Source: Pseudomonadota bacterium (lineage in GTDB: Bacteria; Pseudomonadota; Alphaproteobacteria; Sphingomonadales; SMXR01). From it: 64,000 nt of DNA. The stretch spans positions 1 to 64,000 of the forward strand of contig JADFIA010000006.1 of the NCBI GenBank assembly GCA_022566895.1, written 5' to 3'. Below are positions 24,944 to 33,243 of this stretch, piece after piece; the stretch's first letter is position 1; each line of letters starts with the position of its first letter. The notes below the pieces were generated by a model, which had not been told where the DNA came from, searched no databases, and saw only the letters and a program-made list of their open reading frames with translations. Made by a program: the position numbers and the translations under genes.

Positions 24944-27061
24944 TCAGCGCGGCTCAAGGTACGGAGAAATGGTTTCCCTGATGATATTCATGGTCAGAAT
25001 CACCGGCAGTTCGACCGGCAGACCAAGGGGCGTGCCCGGATAATAGAGATAGAAGGGAATGCCGCTGCGGCGATGGCGATCCAGAAGGTCGGTTATCTCC
25101 GGATCGGGGTTGGTCCAGTCGGCGGTCATAAAGACGATATTGTTTTCGCTCAGGAACTCGGCAAATTGCGCCGAGTCGAACACCAGCCTTTCCTGGACTA
25201 TGCAGGTAATGCACCATGCCGCGGTGACGTTCAGAAAAATACCTTTGCCCTGAAGACGCAGATTTCTGACCGTCTCTTGGTCATAGGCCATGGTCTCAAC
25301 GCCTTGGAGTTCGGGTCCGGCCACCGCGACCGGCGGTGCGATCCGGCTGGCGTTGATGATGAGGACACCAAGCACCAGGGCCAGGAGACCCGTCACCGCC
25401 ATCTTAAAGGATCTGCGCAGTTGCCTTTGGCCGGCCCTCCAGACCCAGATCAAAAGGAAAAGCCCGACCAGCGCCGCGATGGCCAAAACCAGACCCTCGC
25501 TGCCGGTTTGATTGTTGAGCACCCACAAGAGCCAGATGGCGGTCGCATAGATCGGCCAAGCGAGAATTTTCCTGAGTTGTTCCATCCACGGACCGGGCTG
25601 GGGAAACATCCGGTAGGCGGCGGGCACAAAACTAACCACGAGATAGGGTGCGGCAAGCCCCAGCCCCAGGGCTAGGAAGACGCCAACCGCGGCCACGCCC
25701 GCCTGGGCCAGCGCAAAACCTATGGCCGGCGCCATGAAGGGCGCCGTACACGGTGTTGCCACAACGGTGGCCAGGGTGCCGGTAAAAAAGGCGCCGCTCG
25801 CCCCTTCCTTGCCGGCCAGACCCTGTCCCAGGCTGGCCAGGGCCGAGGGTAGAGTAAAGAGGCCGGAAAAGTTCAGACCGACCGCGGTCAAGACAAGGCT
25901 TAAAAAGATGACGAAGGCGGGCGATTGCAACTGGAACCCCCAACCGACCTGTAAACCAAGGCCGCGCACCAGCATGAGAATAATCCCGACGGCCAGGAAA
26001 CTGACAAGAATGCCGGCTGTGTAGGCCAGCCCGTCGAGCTTGATCTCGGCCGGCGGGCGGCTGGAAGATTTGACCAAGGCGAAAATTTTGATCGTCAGGA
26101 CCGGAAACACGCAGGGCATCAGATTGAGGATAAGACCACCCAGGAAGGCGAATCCAAGGGCCAGCCACAAATCGAGATCGAGGCTCGAGCGTGATTTGGC
26201 GAGGCTCAGCTCCTGGCGCTCCGAGACCGAGTTCTTGGCCCTGATTAGATAGGCTTCGCGCGGCTCCTTGCCGGCCCAGAAAATCAGGATCAGCCCCTCG
26301 ACCTCATCGATATAGGGACCGGACTGGCGCTCGACCCGCAAGTGAAAGCCGCCGCGCTCCTTATCCATCCGCAACTCGCCCTCTTCGCCCACCAGACGCC
26401 CCATCAGCGGCATGAAGCGGATGGTCTCGACATTCGTGGCCTCCTCCGCATCCATCCACAGGGTCAGATCGAAGGTCTCGTTCTCGACCGCAACCTGGAT
26501 CGGCCACGGCGAGGCCAAGGGCAGCCTGGCCCGGGCCGCCTGGAAGATCATTGCGTTGGCGGCCAGCGGCTGGCCCTCCCCCGGTACCATTTGCAATTCA
26601 AAGCGGCCGTTCTCTACGACGCATTCGGCCCGGCACAGCGGCCAGCTGGCGTCAAGGGCCAGAGTCAATTCAACACCCGCCGTCAGCTGTTTAGGTGGAA
26701 TAATCTCCTGGAGGACCGTGATGGCGCCACGATAGCCGTAATCCAGCGGTACATCGGGGCCCAGAATGCGCGGCGACGGCCAATGCACCTCACCCAGCAA
26801 AAACCCCTCCGGCAAGCTCCAGGAGAGGTTGGGGGGCGACACTTCAGTGCCCGGGTTGCGCCAGGCGGTGGCATAGCCGGCGTCCGGCGCGATCCGCAAG
26901 GCCAACCAGAAAGGTCGGCCGGGCGCGATGTCTTCGACCTCGAGAAAAAGCTCGGCCCGGCTCGCTTCGCCGTCCATAGCCGTCTGGGCTTTGGCCAGCG
27001 AGGGGACCAAAACGGTAAACAGGAGGCACAAGGCGGCACAGATCAGGTGGACAGGCTTCAC
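24944..27061 (-). CDS. protein-disulfide reductase, DsbD/ScsB family
   Basis: This 705-residue protein passes electrons from cytoplasmic thioredoxin to the periplasm. A signal peptide is followed by an N-terminal DsbD-alpha-like domain (about 30-280) with PLCRAECV. An eight-helix membrane domain (about 300-560) carries the redox cysteines of LMPCVFPVL near 317 and TPCTAPF near 435. A C-terminal thioredoxin domain has the active site AWCITC near 620. Substrates may include c-type cytochrome maturation proteins or periplasmic isomerases. The N-terminal domain resembles ScsB-like proteins more than E. coli DsbD. NnrU follows in the same direction. Confidence 0.9.
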   Translation of the reverse strand: MKPVHLICAALCLLFTVLVPSLAKAQTAMDGEASRAELFLEVEDIAPGRPFWLALRIAPDAGYATAWRNPGTEVSPPNLSWSLPEGFLLGEVHWPSPRILGPDVPLDYGYRGAITVLQEIIPPKQLTAGVELTLALDASWPLCRAECVVENGRFELQMVPGEGQPLAANAMIFQAARARLPLASPWPIQVAVENETFDLTLWMDAEEATNVETIRFMPLMGRLVGEEGELRMDKERGGFHLRVERQSGPYIDEVEGLILIFWAGKEPREAYLIRAKNSVSERQELSLAKSRSSLDLDLWLALGFAFLGGLILNLMPCVFPVLTIKIFALVKSSSRPPAEIKLDGLAYTAGILVSFLAVGIILMLVRGLGLQVGWGFQLQSPAFVIFLSLVLTAVGLNFSGLFTLPSALASLGQGLAGKEGASGAFFTGTLATVVATPCTAPFMAPAIGFALAQAGVAAVGVFLALGLGLAAPYLVVSFVPAAYRMFPQPGPWMEQLRKILAWPIYATAIWLLWVLNNQTGSEGLVLAIAALVGLFLLIWVWRAGQRQLRRSFKMAVTGLLALVLGVLIINASRIAPPVAVAGPELQGVETMAYDQETVRNLRLQGKGIFLNVTAAWCITCIVQERLVFDSAQFAEFLSENNIVFMTADWTNPDPEITDLLDRHRRSGIPFYLYYPGTPLGLPVELPVILTMNIIRETISPYLEPR

Positions 27062-27251
27062 ACGGCCGCTCCCTTGAGGTTTCGGGGATCCATCAAAGCA
27101 GGCGCAAACCTAGCATCGCCGATCCTTTCCGGCCGATCAATAATGCGCGAGGTCGGGGAAACAATAATTCGAATGCAAACCGCTATTCCATATTTCCATT
27201 CGACTCGTTTCTGGTGTATTTATAAGACTTAAATCTACTTTGGAGGTAGCA

Positions 27252-27458
27252 ATGGCTAGATACTATGTAAATAAGAATGCCCAATCCAATGGGGATCACG
27301 AGGTCCATACTCCGGGCTGCAGCTTTTTGCCAGCTAAAGAAAATCGGATTTATCTAGGGGACTTTCTTTCGTGCGGCCCCGCTGTCAGGGAAGCGAAGAA
27401 ACACTACGCGCAATCCAACGGATGCTATTATTGCTCAAGGCCCTGCCATACAGGTTAG
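27252..27458 (+). CDS. small cysteine-rich conserved protein
   Basis: The 68-residue product reads ARYYVNKNAQSNGDHEVH near its start and ends in NGCYYCSRPCHTG. It has six cysteines, with a CYYC-x3-C cluster at the end and more in PGCSFLP and LSCGPA. Histidines in between could help bind zinc or iron. Similar short proteins occur sporadically in very different bacteria, which suggests horizontal spread, but no function is known to me. GGAGGTAGCA gives a perfect ribosome site for ATG 27252. The upstream 190 bases are AT-rich and may hold its promoter. Its stop overlaps the opposite gene's stop by four bases. Confidence 0.75.
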   Translation: MARYYVNKNAQSNGDHEVHTPGCSFLPAKENRIYLGDFLSCGPAVREAKKHYAQSNGCYYCSRPCHTG

Positions 27459-28336
27459 TCCCGCCACCAGAATTCATTCGGAAACGGAATTCTGTAAGAT
27501 ATGGCCATTTTCTTTCCATTGATGAGGACTGCGCCCTTTGTTTTTCGGCCTCCGAGAAAATCGAGGAATTGTTCCTCAAAGCGAATCGGCAAACAAATGG
27601 TGAAGCTCCCTTCCCCTCGCTGGAATGTGGTCTCCGAGTCAAGGTCGGGCCATTCCTTGTGCCAGACGATCGATTGCTCCGGCGCATATTCATATGGCCA
27701 AACCATGACCTCAAGATATGCCGGCTGCCAATCCTGGGCCTGGCCCCAATCCGTATCGCGCAAAAAGCGGATCAATTCGGTAAATTCGGTGGGGGTCGGG
27801 GATTGCCGGATTTGTGGAAGTTCCACCGGTATACCACATTTCTTTTCGCCCCGAGTTATTTTGCCCTCCTCAATTTTCAGTGTGGTTACACAGGTTTCCT
27901 TGAGCGGCTTCTTAGGCTCGGGTGCAGCAGCCGCAACAGATTTGGTAATTTCGCGATATCCGTAAACCTGAATGCTTTTTCGCAATCCGTTCAGCGAGAC
28001 ATGAAATTCCATCGTCCGTGCGTGAAACATATCCGTCAGGCCGTAGTATTCTTCTGAATTCTCTAGCGCCGTGATTTTGCCGAGGAGTATATCTTCCAGC
28101 GGGTTGCCACTCAGATTTACGGATTTGTACTGCCCTTCCCTCCTGCCCGCGCTCTTCCAAAAAATCAGCTCTCCGTCCGGATAATAGGCAAAGATAGGCG
28201 AGTCCGATCCGATGACCATTTTTCTGATTTCCCGGTCATAGATCAGCAGGACTGGTTCTTCATCCTGGGCAACCGCTTGAATGGACAGGATCAAAGCCAG
28301 GAGAACCCCGGCCAGAAACGTTGCTGTCTTACTCAT
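27455..28336 (-). CDS. exported protein of unknown function
   Basis: This 293-residue protein starts MSKTATFLAGVLLALILSIQ, a signal peptide with cleavage near AVA-QDE. The mature part has no motif I recognise. Tyr- and Trp-rich segments (FAYYPDGELIFWKSAG and YLEVMVWPYEYAP) and a Cys pair (TCVTTL and KKCGIP) hint at a compact beta-rich secreted domain. It follows rpsI by only ten bases, in an odd position for a ribosomal operon. The S9 tail anomaly suggests that a deletion placed it there. The frame is open to 28387, but the leader supports 28336. Confidence 0.7.
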   Translation of the reverse strand: MSKTATFLAGVLLALILSIQAVAQDEEPVLLIYDREIRKMVIGSDSPIFAYYPDGELIFWKSAGRREGQYKSVNLSGNPLEDILLGKITALENSEEYYGLTDMFHARTMEFHVSLNGLRKSIQVYGYREITKSVAAAAPEPKKPLKETCVTTLKIEEGKITRGEKKCGIPVELPQIRQSPTPTEFTELIRFLRDTDWGQAQDWQPAYLEVMVWPYEYAPEQSIVWHKEWPDLDSETTFQRGEGSFTICLPIRFEEQFLDFLGGRKTKGAVLINGKKMAISYRIPFPNEFWWRD

Positions 28337-28346
28337 AAACCACGAC

Positions 28347-28883
28347 CTACCATACACTGAGTGGGCGTAAATCATAGGGTATGACAACCCAAAAGAAAAG
28401 GCGGCCGTACTTCTTGCGCTCGACGACGCGGGAATCGCGGGTCAAAAAGCCGGCCGCCTTTAGAGGCTTGCGCAGTTCCGGCTCGAAATAGGTCAGGGCC
28501 TTTGAAACGCCGTGCTTGACCGCCCCGGCCTGGCCCGACAGGCCGCCACCCTTTACGGTGCAGGTGACATCGTAAGCGCCGGTGCGCTTGGTGACTTCAA
28601 ACGGCTGGTTGAGGATCAGCCGCAAGGTCGGGCGAGCGAAATAGGTCTTCTGGTCGCGGCCGTTGACGATAATGCGGCCGGCCCCCGGCTTGATCCACAC
28701 CCGGGCCACAGCATCTTTGCGCTTGCCGGTGGCATAGGCGCGGCCCTGGGCGTCGAGCTTCTGCTTGGCCTCCTCGGGCTCTACCGCCTCGAGGGGCGTC
28801 TCTGGGCTCGGCGTCTGGTCGCCCGCTTCGGCCGCTGGCGCCAGATCCTTTAGATCCTCAAGACCCTTCTTTTCCTCGGCCAT
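28347..28883 (-). CDS. rpsI: 30S ribosomal protein S9 with replaced C-terminal tail
   Basis: The product is 178 residues. About 50 N-terminal residues form an acidic extension ([20 protein letters not shown]), an alphaproteobacterial feature. The S9 core then runs from [18 protein letters not shown] through [19 protein letters not shown] to [12 protein letters not shown], which ends at base 28401. The expected tail (close to KARRSFQFSKR, reaching the P-site tRNA) is absent. Seventeen unrelated residues, [17 protein letters not shown], follow instead. No other frame encodes the missing tail. L13 lies 2 bp upstream, so the operon is normal at that side. Identification is certain; whether the protein works as built is open. 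Confidence 0.93.
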   Translation of the reverse strand: MAEEKKGLEDLKDLAPAAEAGDQTPSPETPLEAVEPEEAKQKLDAQGRAYATGKRKDAVARVWIKPGAGRIIVNGRDQKTYFARPTLRLILNQPFEVTKRTGAYDVTCTVKGGGLSGQAGAVKHGVSKALTYFEPELRKPLKAAGFLTRDSRVVERKKYGRLFFWVVIPYDLRPLSVW

Positions 28884-28885
28884 GA

Positions 28886-29350
28886 TTAGCGGTTCCTCTT
28901 GTTCTTGGGGTTCTTGGATGCAAAATCGAAGACATCGGGCTTTTGCGCCTCATGGGGATGTTCGGGCCCCGCGTAGACCCTTAGATTGCGAAATTGCTGG
29001 CGACCCAGGGTGCCCCTGGGGATCATCCGCTCGATCGCCTTGGCGACCACGCGCTCCGGATGGCGCCCTTCAAGGATCTGGCCGGCGGTCCGACTCTTGA
29101 TGCCGCCGGGATAGCCGGTGTGGCGGTAATAAATCTTGTCCGAAAGCTTTTTGCCGGTCAGGTGGATTTTTTTGGCATTGATCACAATGACATTATCGCC
29201 GCAGTCCATATGCGGGGTGTAGCTGGGCTTGTGTTTGCCGCGCAGCAAGGTGGCGACGGTGGCCGCTAGACGGCCGAGGACGACGTCTTCGGCATCGATC
29301 AACAGCCACCTCTTTTCAATATCACCGGGCTTGGCGGAATAGGTCTTCAT
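28886..29350 (-). CDS. rplM: 50S ribosomal protein L13
   Basis: This 154-residue protein has full L13 features: [18 protein letters not shown] near the start, [20 protein letters not shown] in the middle, and the [12 protein letters not shown] and [10 protein letters not shown] motifs. L13 is an early-assembly protein of the 50S subunit. rpsI starts 2 bases after its stop, the standard rplM-rpsI operon. The 140-bp region upstream (29351-29490) is AT-rich near 29430-29470 and probably carries the operon promoter. The C terminus ([13 protein letters not shown]) is a basic extension. Confidence 0.97.
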   Translation of the reverse strand: MKTYSAKPGDIEKRWLLIDAEDVVLGRLAATVATLLRGKHKPSYTPHMDCGDNVIVINAKKIHLTGKKLSDKIYYRHTGYPGGIKSRTAGQILEGRHPERVVAKAIERMIPRGTLGRQQFRNLRVYAGPEHPHEAQKPDVFDFASKNPKNKRNR

Positions 29351-29490
29351 TGTCTTGTCCTTTGCCTTAGCGGCCGGGCGCTCAGGCGCCTCATTTCGGC
29401 GCGCAATATAGCCTTGGAATTCACGCTGTCAACCAGAAAAATGCAATAAATGTAAAGAGTTATGCCTGAGGTATTATGATACCGCACATA

Positions 29491-29808
29491 TTACGACGTC
29501 TCGGCCAAGACCCAATCTCGAAAAGCCTGATTGACCTTGGCCACCGGCCAGGCCTCGACCAGCGGCACGTCGTAGGCATGTAGCTCTTCAACTCGCGCCA
29601 TAGCCGCCTCCAGCCGGCCCGCGGAGGTCTTGAGGATCAGAGCTACTTCGTCTTCCTCGCTCCGCTTGCCCTGCCAGCGAAAAACCGAAGTCAGCCCCGG
29701 CATGATGTTGCCGCAGGCGGCGAGCCCCTCGTCAACCAGCGTACGGGCAATCTCGAGGGCCGCTTCCTTGTCGGCGCAAGTCGTATAGATCATATGCAGG
29801 CCGCTCAT
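29491..29808 (-). CDS. cutA: CutA divalent-cation tolerance family protein
   Basis: This 105-residue protein has CutA1 features: IYTTCADKEAALEIARTLVD, then LAACGNIMPGLTSVFRWQGK, EVALILKTS and HAYDVPLVEAWPV. CutA forms very stable trimers with a ferredoxin-like fold. In E. coli it was linked to copper tolerance, though the mechanism is unsettled. Its ATG overlaps the heme A synthase stop by four bases, so the two are translationally coupled, which could tie it to copper- and heme-dependent oxidase assembly. Confidence 0.93.
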   Translation of the reverse strand: MSGLHMIYTTCADKEAALEIARTLVDEGLAACGNIMPGLTSVFRWQGKRSEEDEVALILKTSAGRLEAAMARVEELHAYDVPLVEAWPVAKVNQAFRDWVLAETS

Positions 29809-30857
29809 CCCTGAACCTCCCGTTGTTGCGCTTCAAAAACCAGAAATACCGAGGTCGCCAAGACCATAACACCACCCGCCTGGTGCAGCGTGCCCAGGCC
29901 CACCGGAACCATAGCCAGAAGGGTGGCAATCCCCAGACTCGCCTGCACCAGCATCAGGACCAGGAAAACCCCCGTCCCGGTCCTCAGACTCGGCGGCACG
30001 GGACGGCGGCGGGCCAGGACCCACAGATAAACCGCCAGGCCCAAAAGAACATAGGCCATCATCCGGTGGTCGAATTGGACGGTGGCGATATTCTCAAAGA
30101 AATTGATCCACCAGGGCGACAGTTCGAACATGCGCCCGGGCACCAGCCCGCCGTCGATCAGCGGCCAGGTGTTGTAGGCCCGGCCGGCATCGAGCCCGGC
30201 CACCAAGGCACCCATCAGGCTCTGGGCGCCGACAAGTCCCAACATCCAGCCTGCGGTGCGGCGGAACCTCCGGTCCTCCTGGCCCTGCCCCGGCCGTAAG
30301 AGCCCAAGCGACACCCACAAAAGGCTGGCAAAGATGATCAGCGCCAGCCCGAGATGGGCCGCCAGCCGGTAGTGGCTGACCGCCGGCACGTCCACCAGAC
30401 CCGACTGGACCATATACCAGCCCAGGAGCCCCTGGCTGCCGCCCAGGGCCAGAAGGAAAAACAGCGTCATTTTGAGCTCCCGGCGCACTCGTCCCCTGGC
30501 GATAAAGAACAGTAGCGGCAGAGCAAAGGCCAGACCCACAAGGCGCCCCAAAAGCCGGTGCATATACTCCCACCAGAAAATGGTTTTGAACTCATCGAGG
30601 GTCATGCCGCGATTAACCGTCAGATACTGGGGATAGGCCTTATAGGCCGAAAATTCTTCCTGCCAATCGGTCTCGGATAGCGGCGGCAAGGTGCCGCTGA
30701 GCGGCTGCCAGTTGACCATCGACAGGCCTGATTCGGTCAGCCGCGTGGCCCCGCCGACGACGATCATCACAAACACCAGCAGCGCCACCACGAGCAGCCA
30801 AATGCCGATCGCCCGGTCGTGGCGATTGTGAGTCAGAATAAAGGATGCGCCCGCCAT
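29805..30857 (-). CDS. ctaA: heme A synthase (COX15/CtaA)
   Basis: This 350-residue membrane protein has eight helices. It oxidises the C8 methyl of heme O to the formyl group of heme A for aa3-type cytochrome oxidase. VVGGATRLTESGLSMVNWQP near residue 35, FWWEYMHRLLGRLVG near 95, SHYRLAAHLG near 170, QFDHRMMAY near 265 and LHQAGGVMVLAT near 325 provide the conserved His ligands. It is coupled to cutA by a 4-bp overlap. No ctaB or oxidase subunit gene is in the window. Confidence 0.93.
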   Translation of the reverse strand: MAGASFILTHNRHDRAIGIWLLVVALLVFVMIVVGGATRLTESGLSMVNWQPLSGTLPPLSETDWQEEFSAYKAYPQYLTVNRGMTLDEFKTIFWWEYMHRLLGRLVGLAFALPLLFFIARGRVRRELKMTLFFLLALGGSQGLLGWYMVQSGLVDVPAVSHYRLAAHLGLALIIFASLLWVSLGLLRPGQGQEDRRFRRTAGWMLGLVGAQSLMGALVAGLDAGRAYNTWPLIDGGLVPGRMFELSPWWINFFENIATVQFDHRMMAYVLLGLAVYLWVLARRRPVPPSLRTGTGVFLVLMLVQASLGIATLLAMVPVGLGTLHQAGGVMVLATSVFLVFEAQQREVQG

Positions 30858-30914
30858 GCCGGTTTCCTAGCCGTCCCTCATCCAAGGCACAAGCAAAACC
30901 GAGGCGGTCGGGGA

Positions 30915-32636
30915 TTACCAACCGCCGCCACCACCACCGCCGCCGCCGCCACCGGAAAAACCACCCCCGCCAAAGCCCGAACCGCTCGACGACGGCGGCT
31001 GGGAAGCCGACGAAATAGCCGACGAGAAGCCCGCGGCCATGCCGTGTGAAAAAGCGGCCGGACGAAAGCGGCCGCGGCCGCCACCTAAATACCAAAGCGG
31101 GCTGTACTCAGCCTCGCCCTCGGCCATTGCCGCTGCGCTCAGCACGTCCTCGAACGCTTCGCCCCATTGATCCTCGACCTTGAGGGCAATTGCGTAGGGT
31201 AAATATTTCTCGAAAATCTCCGGCGTCTGCTCGGGCGGATTGTGAAAGGCCATGCGGTCTTTCTCAGCCACCGACAGATAGCGCTTAAAGCCTTCGATTT
31301 CGTCCATTATCCGGCGACCCTCCAAGGTCGGGCGCTTCAAGAGAAAATAGAAAGTCGGGACCATGATCATGATGCCCAGGATCGGCGGAACAAGCCACAG
31401 CTTTAACCCGGACAGCGTAATGCCGACCCCGAGGAAAACCAGGAAGGCCACTACCAGGCCAACGTAGAAATATCTCCCATTGCGCACAAAGTGGATATGC
31501 TCGTGCTCGCGCTTCAGGGCCCGTTCATGTGCTTCCTTAGCCGCCTGGAAGCGCTCGAACTTGTCGTTATCGACCGACAAAAAATCACCGTCCAGATAGA
31601 GGTTGACCCCGATCGCCCGCTCGCCCTGACTGAGCACCAATCCCGGCCGACTGGACCGGCGTTCGAGATGATAGTTGCCACCGCCGGTCTCGGAAATCTT
31701 GTGGTATCCCTGAACCGCCATATTGACGATTGCCGCGGTAAAAGCGCGGCTCGAATAGTCCATTTTCACAAGGAACGACGCCTCGGCCGGCGAGACGCCC
31801 TTGGGCGGCGCGTACTGGGTGATGATGGTTCCCTCCGCCGGGTCGCGACCGACCCGGCGCCAAGTCAGGTAGTAATAACCAAAAAGTCCAAGAAAGCCGA
31901 TCCAGGCCAATAAGATATCGGCGTTATCCAACAGAAAATAGGCCGCTTTTTGTACCACACCCGGCCGCTCGACAAAGCCTGGTGGCCAAGCGGCGACAAT
32001 TGTCAGCCCCTCGTGCGGTTGCAAACCTCTGGTGGTCCGAAAGGCAAGGCTGTCGCTTTCGGTGAAAAAGGTCTCATAGTCGCCGCCGCGCTCCCCCGCG
32101 TACCCGGTATAGGCAACATAGCTGGTAATACTTGCACCCGGCGGCAGGATCACCAGGGCCGAAGCCGAGTCGATCGGAAACTCCCAGCCGTTGCCGGTCA
32201 CGTTCCAATAGAGCTCATCCGTATCGGGGCCGTGATAAAGCTGACGGCTGGTTCGGTAGCGAAGAATGTAATTATGAATTCCGGGCTGCAAGAGAGTGTT
32301 CGAACGGCCCAATCTGATCCGCAGCCCGTTGATCATGCGGCTGACATCCACCTCTTCACGCTGGCCATCCCGCAAGGCGCTGATGAGCTCGAAACCGACC
32401 TTTGTCTGGCTGCCGTCGCGGCGCCGATAGGTGGTCGGAAAATCCCGGTAAATGCCGCGCCGGATACGCCGGCCTTCCGAGATTACCGAAATCGACTCGG
32501 TGACCAGCAGAGAACCGTTTGGCTCGACACGAATCTCGGCATGAAAGCTGGTGATTCGCTCTTCGGCTCTGGCCACGGTACTGGCCAGGACAACGGCGAG
32601 GCCAAAGAACAGGAAGCGCCAAATGTCTTGCATCAA
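30915..32636 (-). CDS. DUF2207 domain membrane protein with Gly-rich tail
   Basis: The 573-residue product has a signal peptide (about 1-24). A large extracytoplasmic DUF2207 domain (about 25-230, with RRIRRGIYRDFPTTYR and GPDTDELYWNVTGNGW) is followed by membrane helices near 240-260 and 390-435 and a cytoplasmic part. The end is very glycine-rich, with eleven Gly residues before a final Trp, typical of this family. The function is unknown. Its start overlaps the lemA stop by four bases. LemA/DUF2207 pairing is common and suggests a joint envelope role. Confidence 0.9.
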   Translation of the reverse strand: MMQDIWRFLFFGLAVVLASTVARAEERITSFHAEIRVEPNGSLLVTESISVISEGRRIRRGIYRDFPTTYRRRDGSQTKVGFELISALRDGQREEVDVSRMINGLRIRLGRSNTLLQPGIHNYILRYRTSRQLYHGPDTDELYWNVTGNGWEFPIDSASALVILPPGASITSYVAYTGYAGERGGDYETFFTESDSLAFRTTRGLQPHEGLTIVAAWPPGFVERPGVVQKAAYFLLDNADILLAWIGFLGLFGYYYLTWRRVGRDPAEGTIITQYAPPKGVSPAEASFLVKMDYSSRAFTAAIVNMAVQGYHKISETGGGNYHLERRSSRPGLVLSQGERAIGVNLYLDGDFLSVDNDKFERFQAAKEAHERALKREHEHIHFVRNGRYFYVGLVVAFLVFLGVGITLSGLKLWLVPPILGIMIMVPTFYFLLKRPTLEGRRIMDEIEGFKRYLSVAEKDRMAFHNPPEQTPEIFEKYLPYAIALKVEDQWGEAFEDVLSAAAMAEGEAEYSPLWYLGGGRGRFRPAAFSHGMAAGFSSAISSASQPPSSSGSGFGGGGFSGGGGGGGGGGGW

Positions 32637-33196
32637 AACTCCACCTTGGGCGCCTGGCGAGCTTCCTCGTCGGCCTCGTCCAATTCAAAAAACTCGGCTT
32701 TCGAGAAGTCGAACTGGCCGGCTACGAAATTGCTTGGAAACTGTTCGACAAGTGTATTGAGATTGCTTACCGAGCCGTTGAAATAGCGACGTGCTTTCTG
32801 GATAACCTCTTCGATCTCGGACAGTTGATTGCTGAGATCCTGAAAGTTTTCGTTGGCCTTGAGTTCCGGATAGGCCTCGGACAGCGCGAACAGTGATTTC
32901 AGGGCGCCGGTCAGCATGTTCTCGCTGGCCCCCTGCTCGCCCGGCGTACCGGTGTTCGAGATGGCGGAGTTGCGGGCCGCCACAACCCGCTCGAAGGTTT
33001 CCTTTTCATGGCCGGCATAACCTTTGACCGTCTCGACAAGATTGGGAATGAGATTGTAGCGGCGCTTCATCTGAACCTCGATATCGCTCCAGGCTTCGCC
33101 GACCTGCACTCGTGATCTCACGAGACGGTTATAGATTCCCACGACGTAGACAATGAGCAGCGCCAACAGTCCCAAAAACACGAGAATCTCGATCAT
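32633..33196 (-). CDS. lemA: LemA family protein
   Basis: This 187-residue protein has an N-terminal membrane anchor (VFLGLLALLIVYVVGIYNRL). The LemA helical bundle follows: SRVQVGEAWSDIEVQMKRRY, then NLIPNLVETVKGYAGHEKET and AYPELKANENFQDLSNQLSE. The tail is acidic (FFELDEADEEARQAPKVEF). LemA proteins are small helical membrane-anchored proteins without an agreed function, often next to DUF2207 or TPM-domain proteins as here. It is the first gene of the two-gene operon. Confidence 0.93.
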   Translation of the reverse strand: MIEILVFLGLLALLIVYVVGIYNRLVRSRVQVGEAWSDIEVQMKRRYNLIPNLVETVKGYAGHEKETFERVVAARNSAISNTGTPGEQGASENMLTGALKSLFALSEAYPELKANENFQDLSNQLSEIEEVIQKARRYFNGSVSNLNTLVEQFPSNFVAGQFDFSKAEFFELDEADEEARQAPKVEF

Positions 33197-33243
33197 GATT
33201 TCCCCTTCTTATCCCGGCTCGCCGGATGGCCAGCCTATCACAT

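Noticed and set aside
28347-28400. frameshift as the explanation for the S9 tail
   Set aside because: Reading the bases after 28401 in the other two frames gives no SFQFSKR-like sequence, so a single indel cannot restore the tail.
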